A DNA stretch of 64,000 nt from Pegea sp. RAD2-039 (GCA_034620365.1 JAQGEQ010000010.1:620001-684000), one strand, 5' to 3'. Positions 12,943-25,297 are shown, numbered from the stretch's first letter. The notes: generated from the sequence alone by a model not told the origin. Numbers and translations: made by a program.

Positions 12943-13687
12943 ATGAAATCTATTTATACTTTTACTGGTAAGTTAAACTATTTTCAAACTTTCTTTTTTG
13001 AGTAGATTTAGTTTAGAATAACTTTTAGTAAAATATTCATTTATTTTTCAGCTTTATTTTCTATCTTTTTACATTCATTTACCCCATGTGCGTCTGAAGG
13101 TATGTTTGGCATGAAACCGAATGGAGAATGCCATCACGATTGTCGTCGTTTCTGGACGGAAACGAATTATATTTGTGGAATGATTTCGGTGAATAATTCT
13201 TTTTATTTATAACAAATGAACAGTTATTCTAATCTGTGAATTGATTTTTTTATTTGTAGAATCACAAGACCAGGTTATTCAAAAATGAATGCTTTTTAAT
13301 GGCAAGAGCTTGTCGGGAGCAAATAGCGATTCCATTTTATCGAATTAAAAGTAATGCCAGTTTGACAGAAGCAAGAAAGACTTGCAAACGTGAGTAGTTT
13401 GCAAACGATTTAAACTTCTTAAAATCAAGGTATCATTTTTAGGTGGCCCTTTTAAGCATCATGAACGCCCATGTAAATCACTTCTGGACTATCAGGGAAT
13501 GTGTGGAACCGGTGACAACGGTTTCTCTGGTGCTTGTATGCACAATTATCAAGACCAATCTACATACTGCAGGTATTGATAATTAGCAAGATTCAATCTA
13601 TCAAATTATAACTTTATAAACTTATTTAGTTGTCCTGATAACACATTTGGAGAAAACTGTGAAATCAAGGTCTTTCAAAGATCTTGA
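12943..13687 (+). CDS. Secreted Kazal/EGF-like paralogue (copy 2)
   Basis: 159-residue relative of the genes at 8057 and 18197. Exons 12943-12967, 13052-13188, 13260-13389, 13443-13572, 13630-13687; the first intron splits the signal peptide in phase 1, as in copy 1. After the signal peptide comes NGECHHDC, then the Kazal-like stretch (YICGMIS, KNECFLMARACREQ). The EGF-like module ends in YCSCPDNTFGENCE. The front half of the follistatin motif (CKFGG...C) is missing. The reading frame stops just after the EGF module, so there is no membrane span and the product should be secreted. An AAG|gtcttt donor lies eight codons before the stop, so longer alternative ends are possible. AATAAA at 13949-13954 is a candidate polyadenylation signal. 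Confidence 0.65.
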
Positions 13688-16600
13688 CAAGACTTCATGG
13701 AAGCTTTTAAAGATTGATTAATCTAGTAAGCAAAGTTTTTGAATATTGCAAAAGTAAACGCTTATTTGTTGAAGTGATAATCTTTAATAAATCTTGCAGT
13801 TTAATTTATTTTCTTCGTTTTTTTTTTTAGGACTGTTTGGTTCTAACTGTAGGGCTTTAAATTCTAATCTGCCAAACAATTCCAGAAATTTGTAAATCTT
13901 TTTTATCATTCGTAGATGCTTTAGTATTAGCAAATATTTAAATTATTTAATAAAACAACATTTTTTTTTAGTTGAAAACTCTTTGTTTGTGAAAACAAAC
14001 TTATATTTTTATCTATTTGTAATTTATATACAAATTTCTTGCCTTTTTTTTAGTGAATAAAACTCTTTAGAAAAATGTTTTTATCTGCTTCATTAAGCCA
14101 AGAGAAATTGAGGAATTTTGGGATTAAAATATTAAATGTTAATCAGGTTTATAATTATGTAAGCTGAGTGAAAAACAGATGTATTACAAAGAATCCAAAG
14201 TCAAAATAGCGGAAATATAATTTTTAATTTTGTTTTGATTAGATAAAGATTTGCACACCGCCTTTAGATTAGGTAAAAAAGTTCGACAACAAACGTATTT
14301 GATTAAACCCATTGTGGCTTAAACAATGAAGTCTTTTTATAAAGTGATATTTCGTCAAAAACTAAAACCTTACAATAGATTTAGTTTTTGTTTACGATAC
14401 ACAATTCAAAAAGTTTTAGATCTTTGTTTCATTTAGATTTAACTAATTGATATGATTTTCAAAAAAATGATAAAACTGATTTGTTGTTTGTTAAAGAGTT
14501 GTTGTTTACAAATATACTCAATTCAAATAAATTTCTTCAAGACTTTAAATCGATTCTTTAAGAATATAAAAAAAAGTTTCTTAACCAAGATTACGAAATA
14601 GTAAGAAACTATTGATGAGTGTATTTATGAGTTTTGTTGATGCTCAAGTTTTAATAATAAACAATTCGGAGTTTTAAAACTAACCCTAAAAATATCTAAT
14701 TAAATCTTTATATGTAATGAATCTTTATTCAATCAGTAAAATAACTCTTCAACAGAAAGTTGTATGATGATTTTATGTATTTCTGCAAAGTTGTGCAACT
14801 TTTAAAAATTAAAGTTTGAATTCATAGAACTAAAATATAATTTACGATATTATTGCTTAATGCTACTATAGTATTCAAATAAATATTTTCTATTAAAGAA
14901 TTTGTATCAAATACCTGAAGTGTTTGATGAATGATTTTCCAAATAGACTAATTCTTGATCCGTTAGATTCTTATCACTCTTATCTGTTTAACCCAAAGAC
15001 ATATTAGTGTCGTCTAAATGATAATCTCAAAGTTTTAAAATTGTTTCAAGAAACTAATTAAGACATTATTCAAAAAATGTACACGACAGATTATAAACAC
15101 TAATAAACTATTTTTCATTTTGTCTATTTTTAAATATATCGAAGAAAACTCTGTTTTAAGCAAATCATATAATGATTGAAACTGTGAAAGATTGAAAAAC
15201 ATGTTAAAAAACTTGTAAGGAATATATGCAAATAGTTAGACAACACACAGCAAGACAAAGTGTCCTTTTCCATTTGCATATTCTTACAAAATAAATTTGA
15301 TGGTAAATAAAAAGCAAACTGGAAAAGCGATTGTTTCCGGCTGAGTTCATGTTTGTAAATACATCTTATAACTAAAAATAACCATTAGTTTATAGAAATG
15401 AAATCTTACAGAGATTTGCTGTAAATCATTCAATGATGTTAGGTCAGATCTAATTAATCTAACTTATTGAAACGGATTTAAAAAAAAGCGAAACCGTTTC
15501 TGTTTATCTTTTTCATTTATCATTTATTATTCTATTTATCTATATTACATCTGAAGTCTATTAAATATTTAGAGTTTTTAAAACAACTTTAAATCAACTA
15601 TTAAAAGCTTGTTTTTAGTTAAACTAGTAAAAACTAAGAAATATTCGATTAAAATTAATTTCCAAATTTATAGACAGAATTGTTTCAACTCAGTTGTAGA
15701 AATCTTTTTTCGACTTGTTGCAAATAACAGCTGTAAAATTAGTTTGTTACTTTGTAAAGAGTTGGTCAGTAAAGTTTTAGGTGGAGTTAGAGAACATTTT
15801 CCTTCATAATAAATCTTTAAATTTCTCTAAAATTCTTAAGTTTGATAAAAAATATTTCTAACAATTTTTTCTGTGTAAATTTTTGTTCTTTAATAAAAAT
15901 GCGAGTTGAAATTTGCCCATAGAAATTTTGATTCTTGCATTCTTTAAAGAATAAACAGTTTTAGATTTAAATTTTAGTTCTTGCACAAAATCATAGTGAC
16001 TAAAAGATATTTTATTCCAGCTCATTCTGACTAAATGAACTGTACAAATAAAATTATGATCATAATCTAAATATTATGTTTTTATAATTTTTATCTGTCT
16101 CATGAGTTTGCAAATTGATAAAAATTAATGCAGAACGTGATTTAGAATTTGAAGAAAATAAATCTTTTATAAAATTATAATCTAACTTTTTTATTTTATT
16201 TCTTAGTAAGCTCATGTTTGAGAAAAAATATTTTAGGTTGATTTGAATTGCTCTCTAGCTCTACCTACTGAATGTCATTTTTTCTTAATTTTGTGCTTAT
16301 TTTTAGTTACTTTATCTAACAAATTTATCTCAGTAAAAGATAAAGTTTATTTAGATAAATACTTCAGATGCTAAAGTAGATATTTAACTTCTATTATAAT
16401 CTGCAGTTTACTTCAACTGAATTTCAAAAAACATAATTTAATATTTTCTGAATTAGAATTCACTATAAATATAAAATACAATGTTGGTCTGTGATTCTTA
16501 TATTTGTTACTGAATCATTTTTAATTCATTAATTTGATTCAACAAAATTATATTCAAGTTCAAGTTGTTTGCTTCAGTATCATTAAAAAAATAAAACTGA

Positions 16601-17207
16601 CTTATAAAGTAGACTTAATCTAAGAACCTTTAATCATTAATAGTCTTATAGGTCAGGACTTTTTACATTAATTGACCAGCTTTCATCAGCCATGGTGCTT
16701 AATTGATCTAAAAAGATACTTATAAAAAGTTGTGTGTTAAGTTAAAAGTAAATTGAAATTAATCAAGTTTAGCTGGAATCTATCACATATTTCTCTGGTA
16801 GAAAGTAACTTGTTTGAAAATAAAGTTTTTAAATCAGTTTAAAAGTAAAATTTAAGTAAACAATTAAACAAATAATATAAATATTCTAACAAGTTTTAAA
16901 CCTTATTCTTACTTATAATAGATTTTTAAACAGAAAACTTTTTAAAACTCAAACAAATTTGTAATGAATTTCACATCTGGAGAAATCACAACGGAAATCA
17001 CAAAACAAAAAACAAACAAAAAAGCATTTGCATAGAAGAAAATTGAAAAGTTTAACTGAATCAAGTTTGTATTGTACAAAAAAGCTGAACGCTTTATAAT
17101 GAAAATACAATAAATACAAAAAAGATATTTTTTAGAAAGAAAACTCATCAACAGTTCTTGTCCCTTCTTCTCCATATAAAGGAGTTTTACTTTTTGAGTT
17201 TTCGAAC
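13688..17207. other. Intergenic, AT-rich
   Basis: No gene supported on either strand beyond the 3' flanks of the converging paralogues. A segment at 13832-13893 following tttttttag encodes GLFGSNCRALN, which resembles the end of an EGF module (G-FG-NC). It may be an alternative last exon or a relic. No tRNA-like or repeat array seen. Confidence 0.4.
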
Positions 17208-18197
17208 CTATTTGAATAAAATTAATTTTTTTCTAGTGCTGAAAATTTTAAAATTATTTTCTAACCTGAGTTTAATTTTTTCTGAAACTGTTTCATTGAT
17301 GTTTGAAAACTTTTTATTGAGGTGTTTTCTGAAAAAAATCGTTCTATTAAAATAATATTTTGTAGGTTTTGATTTTATGTAACTTACCCACAAAGAAAAC
17401 AAAAAAAGAAGAAGGTTAAACATGCAACAATCACTATAATGATCACGATTTCAGGTTTCCATTCATTCTTTTCTTGAGTAGATTCTTCAATAGATATAAC
17501 AGTTTCACATAGATGTCCTTGCCGATTTGCTGGACATCTTCAAGACAAGGATATAAGATGTTAGTTTATTTCAAAAATATTTAGAAATTAATAAGTACCT
17601 GCAATACTTTTCATTATCTTTCAGCTTAATTAAACATATCCCAGCATTGATATTTTTGGAGAGTAAAGGAGATGTCTTGCCGCAATTTTTTAGAAAACCA
17701 ACATAATTTTGACATAATTGTTCCTTTACCTCATTAGCTTTTGCCGTAACTTTAAAAGTTTGTGTTTTAGTACAAATGTCTTATAAAAAATCTTTTAGTT
17801 TAAATAATTTTAGATTATATTAGATGCTTGCAAATACTTACTTTTGCATTTTTGACGGTAATCACTTTTACTTTTTAAGGGTATAATTGGAATATCTTGT
17901 TGTAGTTGACAAGCATGACTTTGAAGATCACATAGGTTTTTGTAAACCTTACGACGGCTCTACAGGTAAAAGTAAAACACAAGAACCAACTAAAAAACTT
18001 CTTACTTTTTTAAGCCCACAGTAAATTTCTCTTCCCCACAACCTAGAATGACAGTTCATTGCACAAGCACAGTATCCGTTAGTACAAGTGCCCCCAAATT
18101 TGCATTTATTGGCTGCATTACATGGTACTCCTGCAGTGATGCCGCCATCATACATGATTAAGATTGTAGCAAGTAAAAAAAAATACTTTAAAGACAT
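17208..18197 (-). CDS. Tomoregulin-like transmembrane follistatin/EGF protein (copy 3)
   Basis: 243-residue type I membrane protein, inverted relative to its two paralogues. Exons (5' to 3' on the minus strand) 18197-18006, 17959-17842, 17749-17599, 17537-17388, 17328-17208. A signal peptide covers about 1-22 and is not split by an intron here, unlike copies 1 and 2. Then follow CKFGGTCTNGYCACAMNC, a Kazal-like part (YCGLKK, KNLCDLQSHACQ), and an EGF module ending in YCRCPANRQGHLCE. A membrane span lies at about 183-203 (EIVIIIVIVACLTFFF), followed by a Lys-rich tail. Internal exon phases match copy 1, which supports duplication of one ancestral gene. The 17328-17208 exon holds a 27-nt gt...ag stretch (17256-17230) that is in frame and too short to be a likely intron, so I kept it as coding. 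Confidence 0.75.
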
Positions 18198-18843
18198 CGT
18201 TCAGGGTTTATTACGTTTCTTAACTTAAACTGTTTTAAAACAAATAAAACTGTTGGTTAATAATCAGAAATAAATTGAAAATTAAAATAAAAACAAATAA
18301 GATGCAAATAGCTTCTCTTACCTTTACTTACTCTTACCTTTACTTACTCTTAAGCTATCTAAAGAATGATATTTTATTTACTACAAGATCTTCTTTTATT
18401 TGATTGTGCGTTTTACAAGCTTCAACTTATATACAGCATGCTAGTTAGAAAAAAAGAAAAAGTTTTAAAGCACGAGTATGGTGTGGTCTATATGGACCTT
18501 TTATTGAAGAGAATTATGTTATGCTGCCTTTCAAAAATAGATTTCGATAAGGACATGTCGTGACTGATAAGTTCTTATCACGTTTAATTAAGTTTCAACA
18601 TTTTTTTCATATGTTCCATGTGATTTTATAATATTGTTAAACTTTTACAATTCGACCTATCATGAAAACTTATGCGACTATCTTATGGGTCAATAATTTT
18701 TTACTGAATCTTTTTACCCTTCTAACTAAACCCTAATTAACGAGACTAGGAAACACTAGGTTTCAATTTCGATTAATTTTTGAATTGTTGTAAAAATTAT
18801 TTTCAAAGTGTTACTACTTAAAAGAATAACTGTTCAGTCAAAC
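18198..18843. other. Intergenic with short tandem repeat
   Basis: Upstream flank of copy 3. Near 18315-18353 the unit ctcttacctttactta is repeated about twice. No gene seen; the small plus-strand open frame at 18366-18563 has no supporting feature. Confidence 0.4.
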
Positions 18844-19758
18844 ATGGCAATGAATAAAAGCAGCAATTTTAATGAGCTGATGAGCATCAAACAGAATTTG
18901 TCGACGGATACAGACTTTATAGCAGATCCCATTCTGCGACAAATCAAAGAAAAGTAATGATGAAAAAAATCTAGCATAATAAACACCAGAATTTGATTAT
19001 ATGTCATTAAAGTTTTGTTTAAGACAAAATTTAAAAAGTTTAGAGATAGTAACTTGTTTATTTGAAAACTGTTTGTAGTTTGGTTTCCTTCAGAGCCTTG
19101 AGGTTCTATTGTTTATGATTATTCTTTTTGCAAAACAAACTAATATTTTAACAAAGTTATTAATTATTTACTAAGTTTGTCTAAAACATAATTTTGATAA
19201 ATTTTGTTAAAATTTTGATCAAGCCAAATATTTGATTGAAGAAAAATACATCTTTAGAACAAAAGAAATACTCAGAGCTATTTGAAAAACGATGAGAAGA
19301 ATTGACTATTGCTTTGAAAATCCGGATAAATTTACGTTGATAATCTTTCATGGTGAAGTTGTTAAAAATGTCATCAACTTTTTAGAAGGAAATTTGTCAT
19401 GTAATCAAACTTTATAGTTTACAAATATCTTTCTAAACTAATTTAGTATAAAGCAAAATAAGTTACTACAAAAGAAAACAGAACTAACCTTTATTTTCAA
19501 GACAACTGAAGAGGCTTGATTTATATTTGAATATTTTCGAATTCTCCAGAGTTTTTCCCGGATGACAGTTTGTAGAAAAAAGTTTTATTTAATAAACAAA
19601 TTGCACATTTTCCAGTTTTATTCATTGTTTCATCCTTCCTACGTCAATGCGAAGCATATTACGTTTGTAGTTCTGATAATAAACCAAAACTTTTTATTTA
19701 TTTTACTTTTTTAAAGATATCATTTTACTATAGCGAAGATGCCATTGTTGTTATCTAA
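18844..19758 (+). CDS. Possible small multi-exon gene of unknown function
   Basis: A phase-consistent chain of exon-like segments: 18844-18953 (starts MAMNKSSNFNELMS, ends before gtaatg), 19297-19400 (IDYCFENPDKFTLIIFHGE), 19616-19662 (FLFIVSSFLRQCEAYY) and 19717-19758 (terminal, stop TAA). Together 303 nt, 100 residues. The last two acceptors have good pyrimidine tracts. The acceptor of the second segment is purine-rich and weak; alternatively translation starts at the ATG at 19292, giving about 65 residues. A hydrophobic stretch (LSFLFIVSSFL) could be a membrane span. I do not recognise the family. The model is speculative. Confidence 0.3.
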
Positions 19759-21182
19759 GTAATGAAATAATAGTATAAATGTCTTCCAACTTTATTTTCG
19801 TTAAATTAAGAAGTCAATAATATTTCATAAAATTAAAAGTTGTTATATGGTAATGAAATTATCTGGCCATATACACTTAAAATTATTTAAAATATTATGT
19901 AACTTTTTGAAATTATTTAATTTTATTTCAAAACAACCAAGATTAAAAAAATGTTTTTCGTTCAAATTTGAAGTTCAATATTAAAGTTTTTAAAATTAAT
20001 TTTAATTTAAGCTGAAGTTAATTTTAATGTCTTCACTCTGTTTTTCTCGAAATCTTAAATATTCTTAAAAAATATTAAAGATTAAATAAGCCACGAACTA
20101 AAAATTGAAAAATATGAATAAGGCCTCCAGTACTTTTCAAGAGATTCTTTGATTAAAAATAAAAAATTAAAGAAAATATAATTCTCTTGTGACAAATTAA
20201 CCTCAAAAACTTCAATTGTCAGAAAAATATAGGCTTATAAATATTTCACATCTGATATAATACGAGAAAGATTGAATATTTTCATTTATACAGCCTCAAG
20301 CTAAAAATTAAGACATTTCGAGCTTTCAGCAAATTTTTTTGCTAACGCAATCAGACCATTTCAGCTTACCAAATGTTTCACGGTTTGCTTGAATGTTAAG
20401 TGGAATGATTTTAAAGATAGAGGTACTCTATATCGAAACCTTAAAATATTTTATCTTGAAATAAAGTTTTCCGTCGATATTTCCAATGAAGAAGTACAAT
20501 TTTGCAAAATTTAGTGAGATGGTAGCAAACGTCAAGAATTTTTTTAACTGAGAAATGGTTCCATGTACTGTTTAATAATTTCAAATAAATCAATTTTCCT
20601 TTATTTCAATTTCATCATCTAAACGTCTAACAGCTATTTGAGAATATAAATTTTCCAATATTGATTTAATGGTTGGTTACTGATTTTGAGAAAGTGAAAT
20701 AGCTTTTCGATGACGTCACAAGAAAATTATAGATGTTATCAGATGCCTAAAGCGATACTTTGTTCTACTTTAGCGAATACTCAGAACTAAAATAGATGGT
20801 CAAAAACTGAATTAAATGAACAAAAATACTTCAAAACAAAAATTGAGTATTACAGATCTATAGATTCTATAAATAGATAAAGTAGTCAGGCGAGATTATA
20901 AAGAAACCACAAAATTCATTTCAGGCAATAGAAAGAGGTTGGTAAAAATCTAAGACTTTTTACCAGAATTACTTTGGATTATAAATAAAGTTACAATATA
21001 ATGCAATAAATCACTTTTTTGTAATTTAGTAGGTTTGAAATAAAACTGGTAAAACTAATTAAGTTTGGTAGGTTAACCTCAGAAGCTTTCTATAATCATT
21101 AGAATGCGATTAATATGTTAAAAAAAGATTAAATTGGGTGATATTATTTTCAGCTGTAGACCATAAAAAGTTATTACTACAG

Positions 21183-21295
21183 ATGCTGGACCACAGAAAG
21201 CCTTAGAGAGTTTAGAAACCTTTCAAGAAAGAAAATATCAGAGTAATTTTAGTTTCCTTGAGTTTGGAGAAACAGAACCTTTTAGCAAACTTGAT
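21183..21295 (+). other. Orphan exon-like segment
   Basis: Flanked by tactacag and the donor gtaagg. It is open in one frame, encoding AGPQKALESLETFQERKYQS and then FSFLEFGETEPFSKLD. Composition is far less Phe/Ile/Lys-biased than random open frames here. Frame-compatible with the segment at 23630-23742 if both belong to one plus-strand gene. No start, stop or family recognised. Confidence 0.3.
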
Positions 21296-21729
21296 GTAAG
21301 GCTTAGTCTTTGACGAGAAGCTAAGACACGTAAGACAGTGATCGTTAATCAAGAATCCCTGCTTAAAATTCACTTAAGATTATATGGTGCACGCACTCTG
21401 CCACCAACTAGTTTTTAGAGCCTTTTAATGACAAGACTGCCTTTGCTAGCATGTGAATTTATTTTGATCATATTGCCTACAGGAGTCTTAACAAAATTCA
21501 AACTTGTACCACAATTAACCTGAATTCATTGTCATAATTAACCTGCATTTATTGTCACAATGAACAAATTTTATTGCTAGTTTACCACATTTAAAACGCA
21601 AATATATGTAAGAAGAAAAGACGGAAAAATGAAACGCAGTTATAAAACAAAATCGATTTCATATAGTGTTGATTATTAGTAAATGTCAACAATAACGATC
21701 AGAAGCTAGATTTGGTGTTAAAAAATGGT

Positions 21730-24700
21730 TTATTCACAAAGTTCATTCATTTTAATTTCATATCGACAGTTTGGGCATGTCATTTTAGTCTGTGAACAAC
21801 ACACAAATTTATAACTAGTGTTTTACAAATAGTAGATTTTATACATTTTGTACAAATGTAAATTCTTCTTACAATTATATCGCAAGTTTTTTTACAATAT
21901 CTAAAATAATATAAGATATCTATATAAAATATAATAATATAATAATATATAAATATAAAATAATTATAAATTATAATATAAAATAGGCTCACTGGTTGCT
22001 AATAATCGACCAGACATTAGTCAAATTAAAAATCTGTGTAATAGTAATTGTTAATCAATAGATCATCGTTATGATCGTGTATTAACGATTCTTAAGAGAG
22101 TCTTTTGTAAAGAAATGAATCATTGAAAAAAATAAATATTGAATCAATTTTTAAAATTAAGTTATGGAAACATAGTTCAACAAACTAAACTTGCCGTGAA
22201 CCAAGCTACAACACAATCAAAATGTAAATGATGATTGCAAGGTAGAACAGAAATGATTTCAGATTTCTTCCAGTATTCCAGACAAATGGAACACCTAAAG
22301 TTGAAAATAAAACCATGTTAGGCGGATTAATTACAATTTTATCAGCAAAGATACAATCAAAAATAGATAAGAAACTTTCCATTAAAGTTTCACCGAATAC
22401 TTAAATTGTTTTTAGCTGAAACACTAAAATGAAACTCAAGAGCTTTTAAGAAGTTTATGATTATTTTTCTACTCACATCTCTTCATCATTATGATCACTT
22501 TGATAAACAATCTTTTTCAATTTTTCTACGCATGTTTTCGCTAATTCATAAAGAGTTTTCTGCTGATTTTCTGAATCCTGATAAAGTTGTTTAGAGCTAG
22601 GTAAGCTGAGTTACTTTAGAAAATATGATTTATCTTTATCACAGATTAAAAATGGCGTTTTAATAATTAAGAAATACAAACTGGTGACGGTAAAGCGATC
22701 CGCAAAGGAGGTGCAGTGATTGCTAGATTACGTTGAGATTCTGCTAGTCTAACTTCTCTAATAACACATTGAGAAAATAGTTAGAAAAAATTTTATGTCA
22801 AATACAGCAACGTAATGGAATTATAAGATTCAAAAATTAATCTAAATTTAAAATCTCTGTACCTGATGTTCAATGAGATAGAACCGTCTATTATGAAACG
22901 GATAGTCATAAAAGCAGACCACATGTTTCCAGCTTGAAATGCAGCATTCTGTGTAATTATCAAATCATATCATCATTGTTTGTAAGTCTAACTGCGTAAA
23001 TCAGATTATATGATCGCATTATTCAACAAATATATAGAGGATTAAGTCTCCACTGTTGTCAATAATTGTCAGAAATGCCATAAATATTTAATGAACTGTT
23101 TTCTAATCAAAGTTTTAAGTTCTTTTTGAAAAATAGCAAATACTCTGTAAAAAATATTTAAAAAATGTATTAATGTGGCTTTGTCGTATGAGTGCAACGT
23201 CATTGCTGAAAACGGATGGAAAAGTACTAAGAAAATAGTTGCATTCTTAACCATTTCATAAGGTTTATGCCAATTACAATTTGAAGTAGAAATTTCACTG
23301 TTTAAAAGGTGAGTGAGACAATAACAAAATGTAGAAGCCAATAAGAAATACTTGTTGGCATTTGAAAAGACTGTTCAAGATTATTTTTTGGCAAACTAAA
23401 GTTTGACTAATTACAGCATATACCGAATACTAATCTAACAAAGAGATCTGTAAAGCTTTTTAATAAAGATTGCAGGAAAATTATTTAATTCGATTTGTAG
23501 TGTGAAAATGTTAAATACATTTTAGTTTTATGTTACTACTAGTATCAATAAGTAATAATCAAAGTCTTAAGCCACATTATGTAATAGAAAAAACGAAAGA
23601 ATACTTAGATGTATTATCATAATTTTCAGGAAGCAATTGATGCAATAAGTAAAAGAACTGAGACTTATAAGCTAAATATATTCTCAAAGTATCTCTTATT
23701 AGAGATCCAACTCTGGCTTTATTTGATTGGTGCTCTCACTAGGTAAGTAAGAACTTGGAGGTTCGCCGAAATTTTGAATAACAAATAAGAGCCTTTTATA
23801 CCAACAAATTTGGAAAATTACTGGCTTAAGGTAAATAAGCTATCTTCTAAATTAAAAACAATATCCCTGCAGTCCATCACTAAACTAATACAAGAGTTGA
23901 TACATAACCGTCAATGTTTGAACATGTGACAAGATTGTCAAGAACTTCACAATAAAATATCGAATGCTAATCCACTAACGCAGAAGGGAGAGAAGGGACA
24001 ATCTTTATATATAATAGGGCAGAACAAGAAAGCAAAATTTGTTAATAGGTTGACAAATCAGCTTAAAGTTAAAACTTAATTATCTAGGACTTTAAAGCAA
24101 GCGAGTATCTTGAGATGAATTATTCAAATAATTACATTAATCAAGATGTACTGAGCCATAGGCAAAGTAAAAGATGCATGAGAACAATTTTACCTGACAA
24201 ACTCTTTAAGAAATATTAATAAAAAACTTGGCGTATCAAAATGGACACAAGATAGAGTTAAATCATGATAATCAGAAACTAAATTAGGTTTTAAGATATT
24301 AGCTTGAGAAGGTTTAAGAAATAGGGATGAGATAATCATCTTTAATAATTAAGACTAAAATAGTCGTTAAAAATAATTTATTTCAGGTCTCTTAAAAATT
24401 TGAAAAAACTTCAAAGACAAACTATATGCAACTTTTACAAATATAATTAAATTGCTTACTACAATTCGAGCTATTGTTGGTAAGATAACTTGTAGATTTG
24501 GCTCTCGAATAAGAGCTGAACTGCGACTGAAAACTGATGTGATTAGCCTTTGTGCCTGTAAAGCAATAACCATTCAAATAATATAACGTTAAAAGTTCTT
24601 AGAAAATAATCAAGACTGACTGAATGTGAAGGTAGAGAAATTTCATACGAAGTAGCTGAAAAACAAATTGTTAGATTAAAAACGTTCGCTTAAAAAAAAT

Positions 24701-25297
24701 CTAACAAACTTTATAAAGTAAAGTAAAAACTCAAGTTTAAAATTTAAAAAATGTTGGAAAAACTGTTAGTTGCTTCTTGTGATTAAACTAAACTTCAGTA
24801 TTACTTATTTTTAAGGCGTAAAGCATCACAGAAGGTGACCAGCAGCAACTTACCAAAAGTAGGAAGGGGTTTTTAAGATTATCAAAACTAATATAAGCCA
24901 CACTGAGAAGTTTTAAGCTAAATGCTAAATCAATTGGTAAATTTTTGATAGTTTTCAGAACCAGTTTATATTATAAAGTAGATTTTAACACCATTCTAAA
25001 TATAAACACAAAAATATTTTTTTAGAAAGAAACCTTGTGAAGGTGAGTTAGTTGAGGAATCCAGCGAGAAAGCAGAAAGAATTTGAAGTCTATCATTTAT
25101 TAAACTTGTTGGAAAGCTGCAATAAATAAGAATATAATCTTAACTTAAAAAAATTGAACTTTTTGCTACTGTTTCTTAACTTACTTTCCAATTTCAGTTA
25201 AAGATGATTCATCGTTAGGTCCTGATCTTGCACTCACCAAATCTTCTAGTGGCGGAAAAGGATCGTTGGAAGGCAGTTGAGATTTATTTGGAGTCAT
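21730..25297 (-). CDS. RING-H2 finger protein (probable E3 ubiquitin ligase), nine exons
   Basis: 249 residues. Exons on the minus strand: 25297-25185, 25116-25034, 24655-24621, 24555-24460, 22948-22863, 22757-22682, 22577-22477, 22294-22195, 21789-21730. The first ~190 residues have no recognised domain. The C-terminus is a complete RING-H2: C198-x2-C201, C216, H218, H221, C224, C235-x2-C238, starting MCSICLEYW and ending TCPNCRYEI. Such domains recruit E2 enzymes and catalyse ubiquitin transfer. The last intron must start with GC (ACG|GCAAGT) for the final Cys pair to stay in frame; using the nearby GT gives an immediate stop. AATAAA overlaps the stop codon (21734-21729). Substrate and orthology unknown. 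Intron 4 (1.5 kb) carries a plus-strand exon-like segment. Confidence 0.8.
23630..23742 (+). other. Exon-like segment inside intron 4 of the RING-H2 gene, opposite strand
   Basis: Bounded by aattttcag and a perfect donor AG|gtaagt. Open in one frame from EAIDAISKRTETYKLNIFSK to LIGALTR. Without splicing it ends at a TAA two bases into the donor, so it could also be a terminal exon; AATAAA follows near 23951. No family recognised. It may join the 21183-21295 segment in phase 0. Confidence 0.3.

Noticed and set aside
16942..17175. 77-codon minus-strand hydrophobic frame downstream of copy 3
   Set aside because: Lies after the stop of the tomoregulin-like gene, no splice junction links it, and composition is chance-like.
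18951..18959. Treating GAA AAG TAA as a true stop giving a 37-residue peptide
   Set aside because: The codon run coincides with a donor-like AA|gtaatg and joins in phase to the next segment, though a stand-alone micropeptide is not excluded.
24200..24290. Extra exon in intron 4 of the minus-strand RING-H2 gene (reading ...SCVHFDTPSFLLIFLKEFV)
   Set aside because: Its phases do not fit between exons 24555-24460 and 22948-22863, which already join in frame.
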